This document shows positions 1 through 8,629 of a stretch of 64,000 nucleotides of DNA, piece by piece. Below the pieces are notes generated by a model. That model had not been told where the DNA came from, ran no database searches, and worked only from the letters and a program-made list of their open reading frames with translations. The position numbers and the translations under genes were made by a program. The stretch comes from JAQVEM01 sp964603595 (GTDB lineage Bacteria > Actinomycetota > Humimicrobiia > Humimicrobiales > Humimicrobiaceae): the NCBI GenBank assembly GCA_964603595.1, contig CAZRVN010000001.1, positions 186,001 through 250,000 of the forward strand. The letters run 5' to 3'. How positions within the stretch are numbered: the stretch's first letter is position 1; every line of letters starts with the position of its first letter.

Positions 1-520
1 AATAATTGCTTCAGAACTTGGAATGAATGTTAAAAAAGCAAAAAGAGCGGGACTTCTTCATGATATAGGTAAAGCGCTGACACATGACATTGAAGGTTCT
101 CATGCAATAATCGGGGCGGAACTTGCAAAGAGATTAAATGAAGATGACGAGATATGCCATGCAATAAGAGCACACCACAATGAAGTTGAGGCAAATACTG
201 TACTTGATGTTATTATACAGGCATCTGACCAGATATCAGGTGGCAGACCGGGTGCAAGAAGAGAAACACTGGAAAGTTATATAAAAAGATTAGAAACTCT
301 GGAAAAAATTGCAACTGATTTTAAGGGAATTGAAAAAGCATATGCTATACAGGCTGGTAGAGAAATAAGGGTCATGGTTAAGCCCGAAGAAGTTAATGAA
401 GAAATGTCTTTTGTCCTGGCAAAGGATATAGCAAAGGAAATAGAGAAGGAAATGGAGTATCCCGGCCAGATTAAAGTAACAGTTATAAGAGAGAGCAGAG
501 CTATAGATTATGCAAAATAG
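1..520 (+). CDS. rny: Ribonuclease Y, C-terminal part (gene runs in from the left edge)
   Basis: This is the 3' part of the gene for RNase Y, a membrane-anchored endoribonuclease that starts mRNA decay. The reading frame is open to the left edge (codons from base 2), so the first ATG at 23 is internal. The HD metal-binding motif LLHDIGKA and a second histidine pair (IRAHHNEVE) are visible, followed by the usual RNase Y C-terminal region (GGRPGARRETLESY). The N-terminal membrane segment, coiled coil and KH domain lie outside the window. The last 11 bases overlap the next gene, which suggests translational coupling. Confidence 0.95.
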   Translation, partial: IIASELGMNVKKAKRAGLLHDIGKALTHDIEGSHAIIGAELAKRLNEDDEICHAIRAHHNEVEANTVLDVIIQASDQISGGRPGARRETLESYIKRLETLEKIATDFKGIEKAYAIQAGREIRVMVKPEEVNEEMSFVLAKDIAKEIEKEMEYPGQIKVTVIRESRAIDYAK

Positions 521-1652
521 TCCTGATTTAAATAAATTTCTTTCTGAATTAAATATAAAAGATTCTATTAATATCGAAGAAGATCTTGGAGATGGTTACG
601 TAAGATTAAAAATTTCCGAAGCAGAAAGGCGGCAGGCCCTCCAGGATATAAACTGTGTTGAAGACATAATAGTAGAATTGCTGAGAAACAGCAGGGACGC
701 AGGCAGCAAGAATATTTTTATTGGGACAAAGAAAATTGAGGACAAAAGAAGAAAAATATATCTTATAGATGACGGTAATGGCATACCTCCCAATCTACAG
801 AGTCTTATTTTCCAGTCAAGGGTAACATCCAAACTGGAAAATGGGAAAAAAGATTCATACGGTTTTCATGGTAGGGGAATGGCATTATTTTCAATAAAAT
901 TAAATGTAGACGAAATAAGAATAGTTTTTTCCGACCGTTTCAAAGGAGCATCAATTTATGTAGATATAGACCTCTCAAAAATTACTGAAAAAAAGGATCA
1001 GTCAGTTATACCCCAGATAATTAAAATGGATGGAGATTTAAACATAATTGGAGGAGTAAACAATATAATAAAGACTATAATAGAATTTCAACTGCAAAAC
1101 AGGGATATAAATTTCTATTACGGAAGCCCGACACAGATACTTTCAACAATGAGAAATATAATAAAAAAAGATGGCAGCAGTAGCAGTTATCCAAAGTTTG
1201 ATAAATGGGAAAAATTAGTTAAATTCGTTAATAAAAATAATATAAAGGTAACTGAGATTCCTATTCTTACTGACAATTACAATCTAATGGAAAAGATATC
1301 CAGGAATATATTTAACATGGATATATCACAGAGGGGCATACAGAGGATTATATATAACGAGATTAACGAACTCAACCCCCTGAAAATAACAACTAATGTT
1401 AATTTTAGTGAGGAATCAGATGAATATGATGAAAATAAAACTGCTGAGAAAGAAAAGAAATTAAAACTTCATGATGAGTTAAAACTGGCGGGAAGGTTTA
1501 AAGACGGGGAGATAAAGAGTATAATTGAAACAGTAGAAGAAAAGGTCAGGGAGTTAGGCAATAAGTATTTTATTACTACAGTAAGTAATACAGAATGTAA
1601 AAAGGTAAATAATACTATTAAATTATTTATTAAACTGAAGCAAAAAGAATAA
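510..1652 (+). CDS. GHKL-fold ATP-binding protein of unknown role
   Basis: The protein has 380 residues. The N-terminal third carries a clear GHKL (Hsp90/MutL/histidine kinase type) ATP site: an N-box with E56, N60 and D63 (ELLRNSRDAG), a G1 box DDGNGIP at 87-93, and a G2 loop YGFHGRGM at 117-124. There is no phosphoacceptor histidine, no membrane segment and no recognisable MutL C-terminal dimer domain. Residues about 250-380 are charged and unassigned. It sits between rny and spoVS, overlapping rny by 11 bases, so co-expression with RNA-decay and SpoVS functions is likely. A MutL-like or chaperone-like ATPase is possible, but its job cannot be stated. Confidence 0.8.
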   Translation: MQNSPDLNKFLSELNIKDSINIEEDLGDGYVRLKISEAERRQALQDINCVEDIIVELLRNSRDAGSKNIFIGTKKIEDKRRKIYLIDDGNGIPPNLQSLIFQSRVTSKLENGKKDSYGFHGRGMALFSIKLNVDEIRIVFSDRFKGASIYVDIDLSKITEKKDQSVIPQIIKMDGDLNIIGGVNNIIKTIIEFQLQNRDINFYYGSPTQILSTMRNIIKKDGSSSSYPKFDKWEKLVKFVNKNNIKVTEIPILTDNYNLMEKISRNIFNMDISQRGIQRIIYNEINELNPLKITTNVNFSEESDEYDENKTAEKEKKLKLHDELKLAGRFKDGEIKSIIETVEEKVRELGNKYFITTVSNTECKKVNNTIKLFIKLKQKE

Positions 1653-1677
1653 TAAATTAAGATAGCAAATTAATAAT

Positions 1678-1950
1678 ATGAACGAAGACATTAAATTACT
1701 TAAAGTTTCTACAAAATCAAAACCAAACTCGGTAGCAGGTGCTATAGCAGGAATGATAAGGAGTAATAGCAGAGTCAAAATTCAAACAATAGGCGCAGGA
1801 GCATTAAATCAGGCAGTAAAAGGAATAGCAATAGCAAGGGGATTTATAGCTCCAACCGGACAGGAATTAGTATGCACGCCATATTTTAAGGATATAGAAG
1901 TTAACGGGGAAACAAAGACTGCTATTGTGCTTAATATTGAGTCCAGATAA
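1678..1950 (+). CDS. spoVS: Stage V sporulation protein S family (SpoVS)
   Basis: This 90-residue protein matches the SpoVS family almost end to end, including SKPNSVAGAIAGMIR near residues 14-28 and the segment IGAGALNQAVKGIAIARGF. In Bacillus SpoVS affects spore coat assembly and septation. The fold is Alba-like and may bind nucleic acid. The family also occurs in many non-sporulating bacteria, so its presence does not prove sporulation. It lies 25 bases after the GHKL gene and 77 bases before miaB, in the common rny-spoVS-miaB neighbourhood. Confidence 0.93.
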   Translation: MNEDIKLLKVSTKSKPNSVAGAIAGMIRSNSRVKIQTIGAGALNQAVKGIAIARGFIAPTGQELVCTPYFKDIEVNGETKTAIVLNIESR

Positions 1951-2027
1951 TTATTTATTAATGGTCGCCATCAAAACAAATCTTTTAAATTGGCTTATAT
2001 CACTTTTATATTAATACCATTCTGATT

Positions 2028-3356
2028 ATGAAAATATATATTGAAACATTTGGATGCCAGATGAACGAAAGTGATTCTGAGAGAATACTTTATCTTCTTG
2101 AAAAAGAAGGTTACAGGAGAACATACGATATTGAAGAATCCGATATTATTGTAGTTAACACCTGCACAGTAAGAGAAAAAGCAAAAAATAAATTATATGG
2201 CCATATAGGTAATTTTAAGAGATTAAAAGAAAAAAACAGGGATATTTTAATATGCATAGGTGGATGTGCTTCACAGGATTTAAAGGAAAATATAATTAAT
2301 GATTTTCCTTATGTAGATATAGTATTTGGAACACATAATATACCGGAACTTCCAGAACTCATAAAGAAAAGGATTTCAAATGGTAAGAGTGTATGCTCTA
2401 TTAAAAAAAATGGCTTTGACCCGTATATTTTTAAGGTTAAAAGGAATTATAGCTTTAAAGCATCTATACCTATAATAATAGGATGCAATAATAATTGTTC
2501 ATACTGCATAGTACCAAGGGTGAGGGGAAAGGAAAAGTCCATAGAACCCCGTAAGATTATAAATAACATTAAAGATCTCGTGTCCCAGGGGGTGATTGAA
2601 ATAACACTTCTGGGACAGAATGTAAATTCTTACGGTAAAAACCTTAATGAGCCTTGTAATTTTTCTGAACTTCTTGAAAGAGTTTCAGATATAGAAGGAC
2701 TGGAAAGAATAAGATTTATGACTTCAAATCCAATGGATTTTTCTAAAAATATAATAAATATCATAAAAAATAGAAAAAATATAGCAAAACATATCCACCT
2801 TCCATTCCAGTCAGGCTCCAACAGGATTTTAAAAAAAATGAGAAGGAAATACACCCGTGAAAATTATCTTGATATTATAGATAGCATAAAAAAAGATATT
2901 CCCGAATGTTTAATAACTACTGATATAATAGTCGGCTTTCCAGGAGAGGATAGAAAAGATTTCCTTAAAACTATTGATGTTATAAAGAAAGTAAGGTTTA
3001 GCAGAGCATTTACATTCATTTATTCTCCAAGAAGGGGGACACTGGCAGCAAAAATGGATGATTACATACCACACAAAGAAAAAAGGAAATGGTTCAATGA
3101 ATTAGTTGATAAACAGAATAAAATTTCTTATGAAGAAAATAATAAATTTATTGGTAAAAAGTCTAAAGTATTAGTTGAAGGTATCAGTGCAAAAGATCCT
3201 AGCATACTTGGGGGAAGAATGGAAAATAATATTATTGTAAATTTTAAGGGAACAAAAAATTTAGTAGGGAAATTAGTTAACGTTAAAATAACAGAAGCAA
3301 AAACATTTTACCTTAAAGGAGAGGTAAATATCAAGAATAAAAGGGAAATATTATAA
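2028..3356 (+). CDS. miaB: tRNA-2-methylthio-N6-dimethylallyladenosine synthase MiaB
   Basis: MiaB is a radical SAM methylthiotransferase that converts i6A37 to ms2i6A37 in tRNAs reading UNN codons. The 442-residue protein has the three domains of the family. The N-terminal UPF0004 domain has cluster cysteines in ETFGCQMN (C10), NTCTVREK (C46) and IGGCASQ (about C80). The radical SAM domain has CNNNCSYC at about 153-160. A TRAM domain is at the C terminus. Length is normal. Its stop codon directly abuts the miaA start, so the two steps of the same modification are coupled. Confidence 0.97.
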   Translation: MKIYIETFGCQMNESDSERILYLLEKEGYRRTYDIEESDIIVVNTCTVREKAKNKLYGHIGNFKRLKEKNRDILICIGGCASQDLKENIINDFPYVDIVFGTHNIPELPELIKKRISNGKSVCSIKKNGFDPYIFKVKRNYSFKASIPIIIGCNNNCSYCIVPRVRGKEKSIEPRKIINNIKDLVSQGVIEITLLGQNVNSYGKNLNEPCNFSELLERVSDIEGLERIRFMTSNPMDFSKNIINIIKNRKNIAKHIHLPFQSGSNRILKKMRRKYTRENYLDIIDSIKKDIPECLITTDIIVGFPGEDRKDFLKTIDVIKKVRFSRAFTFIYSPRRGTLAAKMDDYIPHKEKRKWFNELVDKQNKISYEENNKFIGKKSKVLVEGISAKDPSILGGRMENNIIVNFKGTKNLVGKLVNVKITEAKTFYLKGEVNIKNKREIL

Positions 3357-4403
3357 ATGAATGACTTACTGGAATTTAATAATTACAAAATAAGCGAATC
3401 TTCAATAAATAATATAAAAAAATATCTTATGGAAAATGAAATAGACCTGGGAACATTAACAAAAAATCTTAGAAAATCCAAAAAATTAATAGTCATATGC
3501 GGCCCAACATGTACAGGTAAAAGTAAAATAGGATTAATTTTATCAAAACTTTTTGACACAGACATAGTGTCAATGGATTCAATTCAAGTTTACAGAGGTA
3601 TGGATATAGGAACAGATAAACTTGATGCGGAAAAATATAATAAAAAACAATATATGGCCAATATATTTGAACCCGAACATGATTTAAGCGTAGTGGAGTT
3701 TAAGAATATTTGTGATGATATAATTAAACAAAAATTTTTTTCAGTTGATAAAACTCCCCTTATGGTAGGAGGTTCAGGACTATATATAAGAAGCGTCATT
3801 AACGGAATTGATAATGTACCTGATAAAAATAAAGATATAAGAAAAAAAATAAAAGATGGCATTAAAAAAGATGGCTTAAGGAAATATTACTTAAGATTAA
3901 AAAAACTGGATAAAGAATATGCAAATAAAATAAGTGAAAATGACCAGAGGAGAATAGTTAGAGCACTTGAAGTTTACGAGCTTACAGGTATGTGTTTTTC
4001 AGGCATGCAGAAGAGATGGAAAAATAAAAATACTTTTTATGATTCAATATTAATTGGTATAAAAATTAAAAGGGATATTCTTTACAGGCGTATTGAAAAT
4101 AGAGTGGATAAAATGTTTGAAAAAGGACTGCTAAAGGAGGTAAAAAAATTGGTTGATAAAGGATATAAAGATTGCCGGAGCATTACTCAGGCAGTAGGTT
4201 ATAAAGAAGTTTTAGAATATTTAAGAGGAGAATTAACTATTGAAGAATGTGTAAATAAAGTTAAAAGAAATACCAGAAGATTGGCAAAAAAACAACTGAC
4301 CTGGTTTAACTCTGAATCAAAAATTAATTGGATAAGGTTAGATAATTATGATAACATTTTTAACTTAATCAGGGATATTTTTATTATAATAGAAAGAAAT
4401 TAA
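3357..4403 (+). CDS. miaA: tRNA dimethylallyltransferase MiaA
   Basis: MiaA transfers a dimethylallyl group to N6 of A37 in tRNA, making the substrate for MiaB. The P-loop is GPTCTGKS, followed by DSIQVYRGMDIGTDK and the later SITQAVGYKE motif, all typical of the family. At 348 residues it is about 40 longer than usual. The extra part is a charged N-terminal segment before the P-loop. The ATG at 3357 follows the miaB stop without a gap, and no shorter start is clearly better, so the extension may be real. Confidence 0.95.
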   Translation: MNDLLEFNNYKISESSINNIKKYLMENEIDLGTLTKNLRKSKKLIVICGPTCTGKSKIGLILSKLFDTDIVSMDSIQVYRGMDIGTDKLDAEKYNKKQYMANIFEPEHDLSVVEFKNICDDIIKQKFFSVDKTPLMVGGSGLYIRSVINGIDNVPDKNKDIRKKIKDGIKKDGLRKYYLRLKKLDKEYANKISENDQRRIVRALEVYELTGMCFSGMQKRWKNKNTFYDSILIGIKIKRDILYRRIENRVDKMFEKGLLKEVKKLVDKGYKDCRSITQAVGYKEVLEYLRGELTIEECVNKVKRNTRRLAKKQLTWFNSESKINWIRLDNYDNIFNLIRDIFIIIERN

Positions 4404-4406
4404 GAA

Positions 4407-5264
4407 ATGAGAAAAATTAAGTTTTCAAAATTAAATGGTCAGGGCAACGATTTCATACTAATAGATTCCACTATGGAATTAATAAACCTTTCAAAAAAGC
4501 AAATTGTTGAGATGTGTAACAGGAATTTTGGTATAGGTGCAGACGGTTTAATAATCGTAAAAAATTCAGATAATTATAATTTAAAAATGGATTATTACAA
4601 TAGAGATGGTTCAATTTCAGAAATGTGCGGAAATGGGATAAGATGCATGGCAAGATTTGCCTATGAAAAAAAACTCATAGGAAGTGAGAGTATAGAAATA
4701 GAAACCCTTGCAGGGATAAAGAAAATTTTTTTAAATGTTAAAAATAACAAAGTCCGGGATATAAAAGTAAATATGGGCATACCTGAATTCAAACCCGGGG
4801 ATATACCTGTAAATATAGAAGGCATGGAAGAAATTTTTAATTATAAAATAAATATAAATTCAAAAGATTTTTATATAAACTGTATTTCCATAGGTAATCC
4901 TCATTGTGTGATTTTCCTTGATAAAAATGAGGACCTCAGTAGTTTCCCAGTTAGAAAATGGGGACCTATTATAGAGAATCATAAATTTTTTCCTAATAAT
5001 ATTAATGTTGAATTTGTAAAAGTTGAAAGTAAAAACATGATAAATATGAGAGTATGGGAAAGGGGAGTAGGGGAAACACTTGCCTGCGGTACTGGCTCGT
5101 GTGCTGCTGGAGTTTGCGCAATTAAATTAAAAAAAATAAAAGTTAGTAATCTAACAGTAATTTTAAAAGGCGGAAATCTAAATGTTATATGGAACCCTGA
5201 TGACTTAAATGTTTACCTTGAGGGCAGAGTAAGTTATAAATTTGACGGAATATATTTTTTATAA
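4407..5264 (+). CDS. dapF: Diaminopimelate epimerase
   Basis: DapF interconverts LL- and meso-diaminopimelate, supplying the peptidoglycan cross-link residue and lysine. Both catalytic cysteines are in their conserved contexts: MCGNGIRC in the N-terminal half and ACGTGSCAAG in the C-terminal half. The start has the family signature FSKLNGQGNDFI. The length of 285 residues is normal. It lies three bases after miaA and is followed by dapL, so the last two DAP steps sit together. The miaA-dapF-hflX order is characteristic of actinobacteria. Confidence 0.97.
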   Translation: MRKIKFSKLNGQGNDFILIDSTMELINLSKKQIVEMCNRNFGIGADGLIIVKNSDNYNLKMDYYNRDGSISEMCGNGIRCMARFAYEKKLIGSESIEIETLAGIKKIFLNVKNNKVRDIKVNMGIPEFKPGDIPVNIEGMEEIFNYKININSKDFYINCISIGNPHCVIFLDKNEDLSSFPVRKWGPIIENHKFFPNNINVEFVKVESKNMINMRVWERGVGETLACGTGSCAAGVCAIKLKKIKVSNLTVILKGGNLNVIWNPDDLNVYLEGRVSYKFDGIYFL

Positions 5265-5315
5265 TAAATATCTTACATTTATTAATAAATTTTAACCATA
5301 AAAAAGGATATTAAA

Positions 5316-6479
5316 ATGAACTTTGAAGAATCTGATAGATTGAAATCGTTACCTCCGTACCTTTTTGCCGAGATTGATAAGATTATAAATAAAAAGAGGG
5401 AAGAAGGCATGGATGTAATAAATCTTGGCATAGGAGACCCTGATATACCCACTCCAGAAGGAGTTGTGGATGTCTTATGCAAAGAGGCCGGCAATCCTGA
5501 GAATCATAGATACCCTTCAAGCTATGGTTTAAAAATTTTCAAAGAATCAGTAGCAAAGTTTTATTATGAAAGATTTAATGTAGATCTTAATCCAGATAAG
5601 GAAGTAATACCTCTTATGGGTTCAAAAGAGGGCATATCTACCGTAGCATATACATTTATAAACCCCGGGGATTATGCAATAATAACAGATCCTTCATATC
5701 TGGTATACAGGATAGGTACAATCTTTGCAGGAGCTGTGCCATATGCTATTCCATTAAAGAAAGAGAACAGTTACCTTTTTGATTTAAATAATATAGGCAG
5801 GGATATAGTTGATAAAGCAAAGGTGATATATTTTAATTATCCCAATAATCCAACCTCGGCAACCTGTGATATTAACTTTTTTAAAGAAGTTGCTTCCTTT
5901 GCAGAAAAAAATAATATAATAGTCTGCCACGACAATGCATACTCGGATACCTATATGGGCGGTGAAAAACCTATGAGTTTCTTAAACGCTGATGTTTCAA
6001 AAAACACAGGGATAGAATTAAACTCACTTTCAAAGACATTTAATATGACAGGATGGAGGATAGGATATGCAGTAGGAAACCATGAAATGATAGAAAGCAT
6101 TGGTAAATATAAGACCAATGTTGATTCGGGTGTGTTTAATGCAGTCCAGTACGCTGCTGCTAAAGCGCTTGATAATTATAAAAAATATGCAGAACATAAT
6201 AATGAGATTTACGATAGAAGAAGGAAAATGGTTAAAAAAGCACTTGATGATATGGGAATTTATTATTACGATTCAAATGCTACCATATATGTGTGGGCTA
6301 GTGTCCCGTATGGATATACATCCGGGTCATTTTCAAAGATGTTGCTTGAAAAAGCAAATGTGGTAGTAACACCTGGAAGTGAATTTGGAAAATTTGGAGA
6401 AGGTTTCTTTAGAATATCGCTTACTATAAGCGATGGAAGATTAAAAGAAGCTTTAGATAGAATGGGGATTATTTTATAA
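5316..6479 (+). CDS. dapL: LL-diaminopimelate aminotransferase
   Basis: This is a class I/II PLP-dependent aminotransferase of 387 residues. The PLP lysine lies in SLSKTFNMTGWRIG and the cofactor-binding stretch NYPNNPTS is present. The sequence follows the DapL pattern (LPPYLFAEIDK and GIGDPDIPTP near the N terminus). DapL makes LL-DAP from tetrahydrodipicolinate in one step, so this organism probably uses the aminotransferase shortcut and not the succinylase or acetylase branch. Placement next to dapF supports that assignment. A related broad-specificity aminotransferase cannot be excluded from sequence alone. Confidence 0.88.
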   Translation: MNFEESDRLKSLPPYLFAEIDKIINKKREEGMDVINLGIGDPDIPTPEGVVDVLCKEAGNPENHRYPSSYGLKIFKESVAKFYYERFNVDLNPDKEVIPLMGSKEGISTVAYTFINPGDYAIITDPSYLVYRIGTIFAGAVPYAIPLKKENSYLFDLNNIGRDIVDKAKVIYFNYPNNPTSATCDINFFKEVASFAEKNNIIVCHDNAYSDTYMGGEKPMSFLNADVSKNTGIELNSLSKTFNMTGWRIGYAVGNHEMIESIGKYKTNVDSGVFNAVQYAAAKALDNYKKYAEHNNEIYDRRRKMVKKALDDMGIYYYDSNATIYVWASVPYGYTSGSFSKMLLEKANVVVTPGSEFGKFGEGFFRISLTISDGRLKEALDRMGIIL

Positions 6480-6535
6480 TATTAAAAAATTATTTTATAT
6501 ATTATGACTTTTATTAAACATCGTTTTTATTACAT

Positions 6536-7816
6536 ATGATTAAAGAGAAAGTTCTTTTAATCTTTACCAATTTTGATAGATTTAAAAAAGATATTAATGG
6601 AAAGCCAGCCAGATATGAGGATTTAAATGAAAATGCAGAAGAATTAAAAAATCTTGCTATAAGTGCTGGCGCTGACGTTAAGGATGTCCTTCATTGGAAG
6701 GATAGAAAGCCGAATCCCAGATACTTTATTGGTACCGGCAAACTTGAGGAAGCTAAAAGTATTGTAAACGATAAAAAAATAGAACTTGTCATTTTTGACG
6801 ATGAAATAACACCCACACAGCAGAGAAACCTTCAGCATAAACTTGATACCAAAGTTATTGATAGAACTGCTCTTATCCTTGATATTTTTGCACAGAGGGC
6901 ACACAGCAGGGAAGGTAAACTTCAGGTTGAGTTAGCTCAATTAAATTACCTTCTGCCAAGATTAATAGGGAAGGGGATAGAGTTATCAAGATTAGGCGGA
7001 GGAATTGGAACAAGGGGTCCCGGTGAAACAAAACTTGAAGTGGACAGAAGAAAAATCAGGAAAAGGATAAGCCAGCTTGAAAAGAAAATAAATAAGATAG
7101 GTATTCAGAGAAATATACAGAGAAAAAAAAGAGAGGAAAGAAATGTTTTAAGCATAGCACTTGTAGGATACACGAATAGTGGAAAGACAACTTTACTCAA
7201 TTCAACTACCAAATCTAATGCTTATGTGGAAAATCGTCTCTTTTCAACTCTTGATTCAACTACCAGAAAGATAAAAATACATTCAGGCCCCGAAGTCTTA
7301 ATATCCGACACTGTTGGTTTTATAGAGAAGCTGCCACATCAATTAGTTGCTTCATTTAAATCAACCCTTGAAGAAGTTAAAAAATCAAATATTCTGCTTC
7401 TTATTGTTGACATTACCAAGCCCGATTATGAATGTGATATTTCAAGCGTAAAAGAAGTTTTAAGAGAAATCAATGCAGAAGATAAGCCCATTATAATGGT
7501 TTTTAATAAGATAGATAAAATAAGCTCCGAAAAGCTAAAAAGTGTAAAATTTAGATATAAAGACGTGGTATTTATTTCTGCTCTAAAAAAGACTGGTTTT
7601 TCCTTTTTATATTCTAAGATAAGAGAAAGAATTGAAAAAAATTATGTAAATATCGATGTAAAGGTACCCTATAATGATAATAAAACAATGTCTTTTATTT
7701 ATAATAACTGCAATATCTTAAAAAGGACAGATAAAGAAGATAGCGCAATTTTTGATTTGAATATAAGCTTAAAAAACTGTTCTTTTCTTTCAAGATATAT
7801 ATATAGAAAAAAATGA
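6536..7816 (+). CDS. hflX: GTPase HflX
   Basis: HflX is a ribosome-associated GTPase that splits or rescues stalled ribosomes. The N-terminal HflX domain contains the glycine-rich GGGIGTRGPGETKLE motif. A coiled stretch around residues 180-200 links it to the G domain, with G1 GYTNSGKT, G3 DTVGFIEKLP and G4 NKID. Length (426) is normal. No clear Shine-Dalgarno sequence precedes the ATG at 6536. The gene converges on lexA; the 28-base gap shows no obvious GC-rich terminator. Confidence 0.95.
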   Translation: MIKEKVLLIFTNFDRFKKDINGKPARYEDLNENAEELKNLAISAGADVKDVLHWKDRKPNPRYFIGTGKLEEAKSIVNDKKIELVIFDDEITPTQQRNLQHKLDTKVIDRTALILDIFAQRAHSREGKLQVELAQLNYLLPRLIGKGIELSRLGGGIGTRGPGETKLEVDRRKIRKRISQLEKKINKIGIQRNIQRKKREERNVLSIALVGYTNSGKTTLLNSTTKSNAYVENRLFSTLDSTTRKIKIHSGPEVLISDTVGFIEKLPHQLVASFKSTLEEVKKSNILLLIVDITKPDYECDISSVKEVLREINAEDKPIIMVFNKIDKISSEKLKSVKFRYKDVVFISALKKTGFSFLYSKIRERIEKNYVNIDVKVPYNDNKTMSFIYNNCNILKRTDKEDSAIFDLNISLKNCSFLSRYIYRKK

Positions 7817-7844
7817 TAAAAAAGAGGCAGTAGCAAACCAAGAA

Positions 7845-8474
7845 CTAAAAATATTTCCTTATTACACCTATAACTTTTCCAAGTATTTTAACATCTTTTG
7901 CTATTATAGGTTCCATATAATCATTTTCAGGCATCAACTTTATCTTTTTATCAACCTTAAAAAATCTTTTTACTGTTGCCTCGTCTTCAAGAAGAGCTAC
8001 TATTATTTCCCCGTTTATAGCATTCTCCTGCTTTCTTACAACAATATAGTCCCTGTCCAATATTCCGGCATTAACCATACTGTCTCCTCTTACATGAAGA
8101 ATAAAAACCTCTCTTTTCCCATTTACAAAATCTAATGTAAGAGGGAAATAATCTTCTATATTTTCCTCTGCCAGTATTGGTCTGCCTGCTGCTATTCTTC
8201 CAACAACGGGAACATATACAATATTATTAATACCGGATTCATGTGTTTCATCTTCCTGCCTGACAAGTACAGAAATAGCCCGCGGTTTTGATTGACTTCT
8301 TTTAAGATAGCCCTTTTCTTCAAGTTTTCTTAAATGTGAATGGACTGTAGCTGAAGAGCTTAGATTAACGGCCTTGGCTATTTCTCTAACAGATGGCGGA
8401 TATCCGGATTCTTTTATTTTCTTATTAATAAACTTTAAAATTTTTTCCTGTCTGGACCCTATATTTTTATTCAT
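7845..8474 (-). CDS. lexA: SOS repressor LexA
   Basis: LexA represses SOS genes until RecA-stimulated self-cleavage. The 209-residue protein has an N-terminal winged helix (PPSVREIAKAVNLSS recognition region) and a C-terminal S24 peptidase domain. The scissile Ala96-Gly97 lies in GRIAAGRP, the catalytic serine is S132 (RGDSM) and the catalytic lysine is K169 (EATVKRFF). A matching operator lies 68 bases upstream of its start, so it is probably autoregulated. Its neighbour HflX is shared with actinobacterial genomes. Confidence 0.97.
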   Translation of the reverse strand: MNKNIGSRQEKILKFINKKIKESGYPPSVREIAKAVNLSSSATVHSHLRKLEEKGYLKRSQSKPRAISVLVRQEDETHESGINNIVYVPVVGRIAAGRPILAEENIEDYFPLTLDFVNGKREVFILHVRGDSMVNAGILDRDYIVVRKQENAINGEIIVALLEDEATVKRFFKVDKKIKLMPENDYMEPIIAKDVKILGKVIGVIRKYF

Positions 8475-8515
8475 AGTTATCTATATAATTATAATCCATT
8501 TATAATATTTTTTTT

Positions 8516-8555
8516 ATTATAACAAAAATATGGATATAAAACAAACATAAGTTCG
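8516..8555 (-). promoter_or_regulatory. lexA promoter with SOS box
   Basis: Read on the minus strand, a TATAAT -10 element (8516-8521) lies 17 bases from a TTGTTT -35 element (8539-8544). The palindrome CGAACTTATGTTTG (8542-8555) overlaps the -35 element. It fits the Gram-positive and actinobacterial LexA consensus CGAAC-N4-GTTYG. Binding there would block the polymerase, giving the usual lexA autorepression. Confidence 0.78.
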
Positions 8556-8629
8556 CCCTTAATAAATCTATTTATATCTAATACTGCATATACATTTTCA
8601 ATAATTCATTAACTATTTAAAATCCCTTT

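Noticed and set aside
1678..1950. SpoVS as proof of sporulation
   Set aside because: The family is widespread in non-sporulating bacteria, and no other sporulation-specific genes are in the window.
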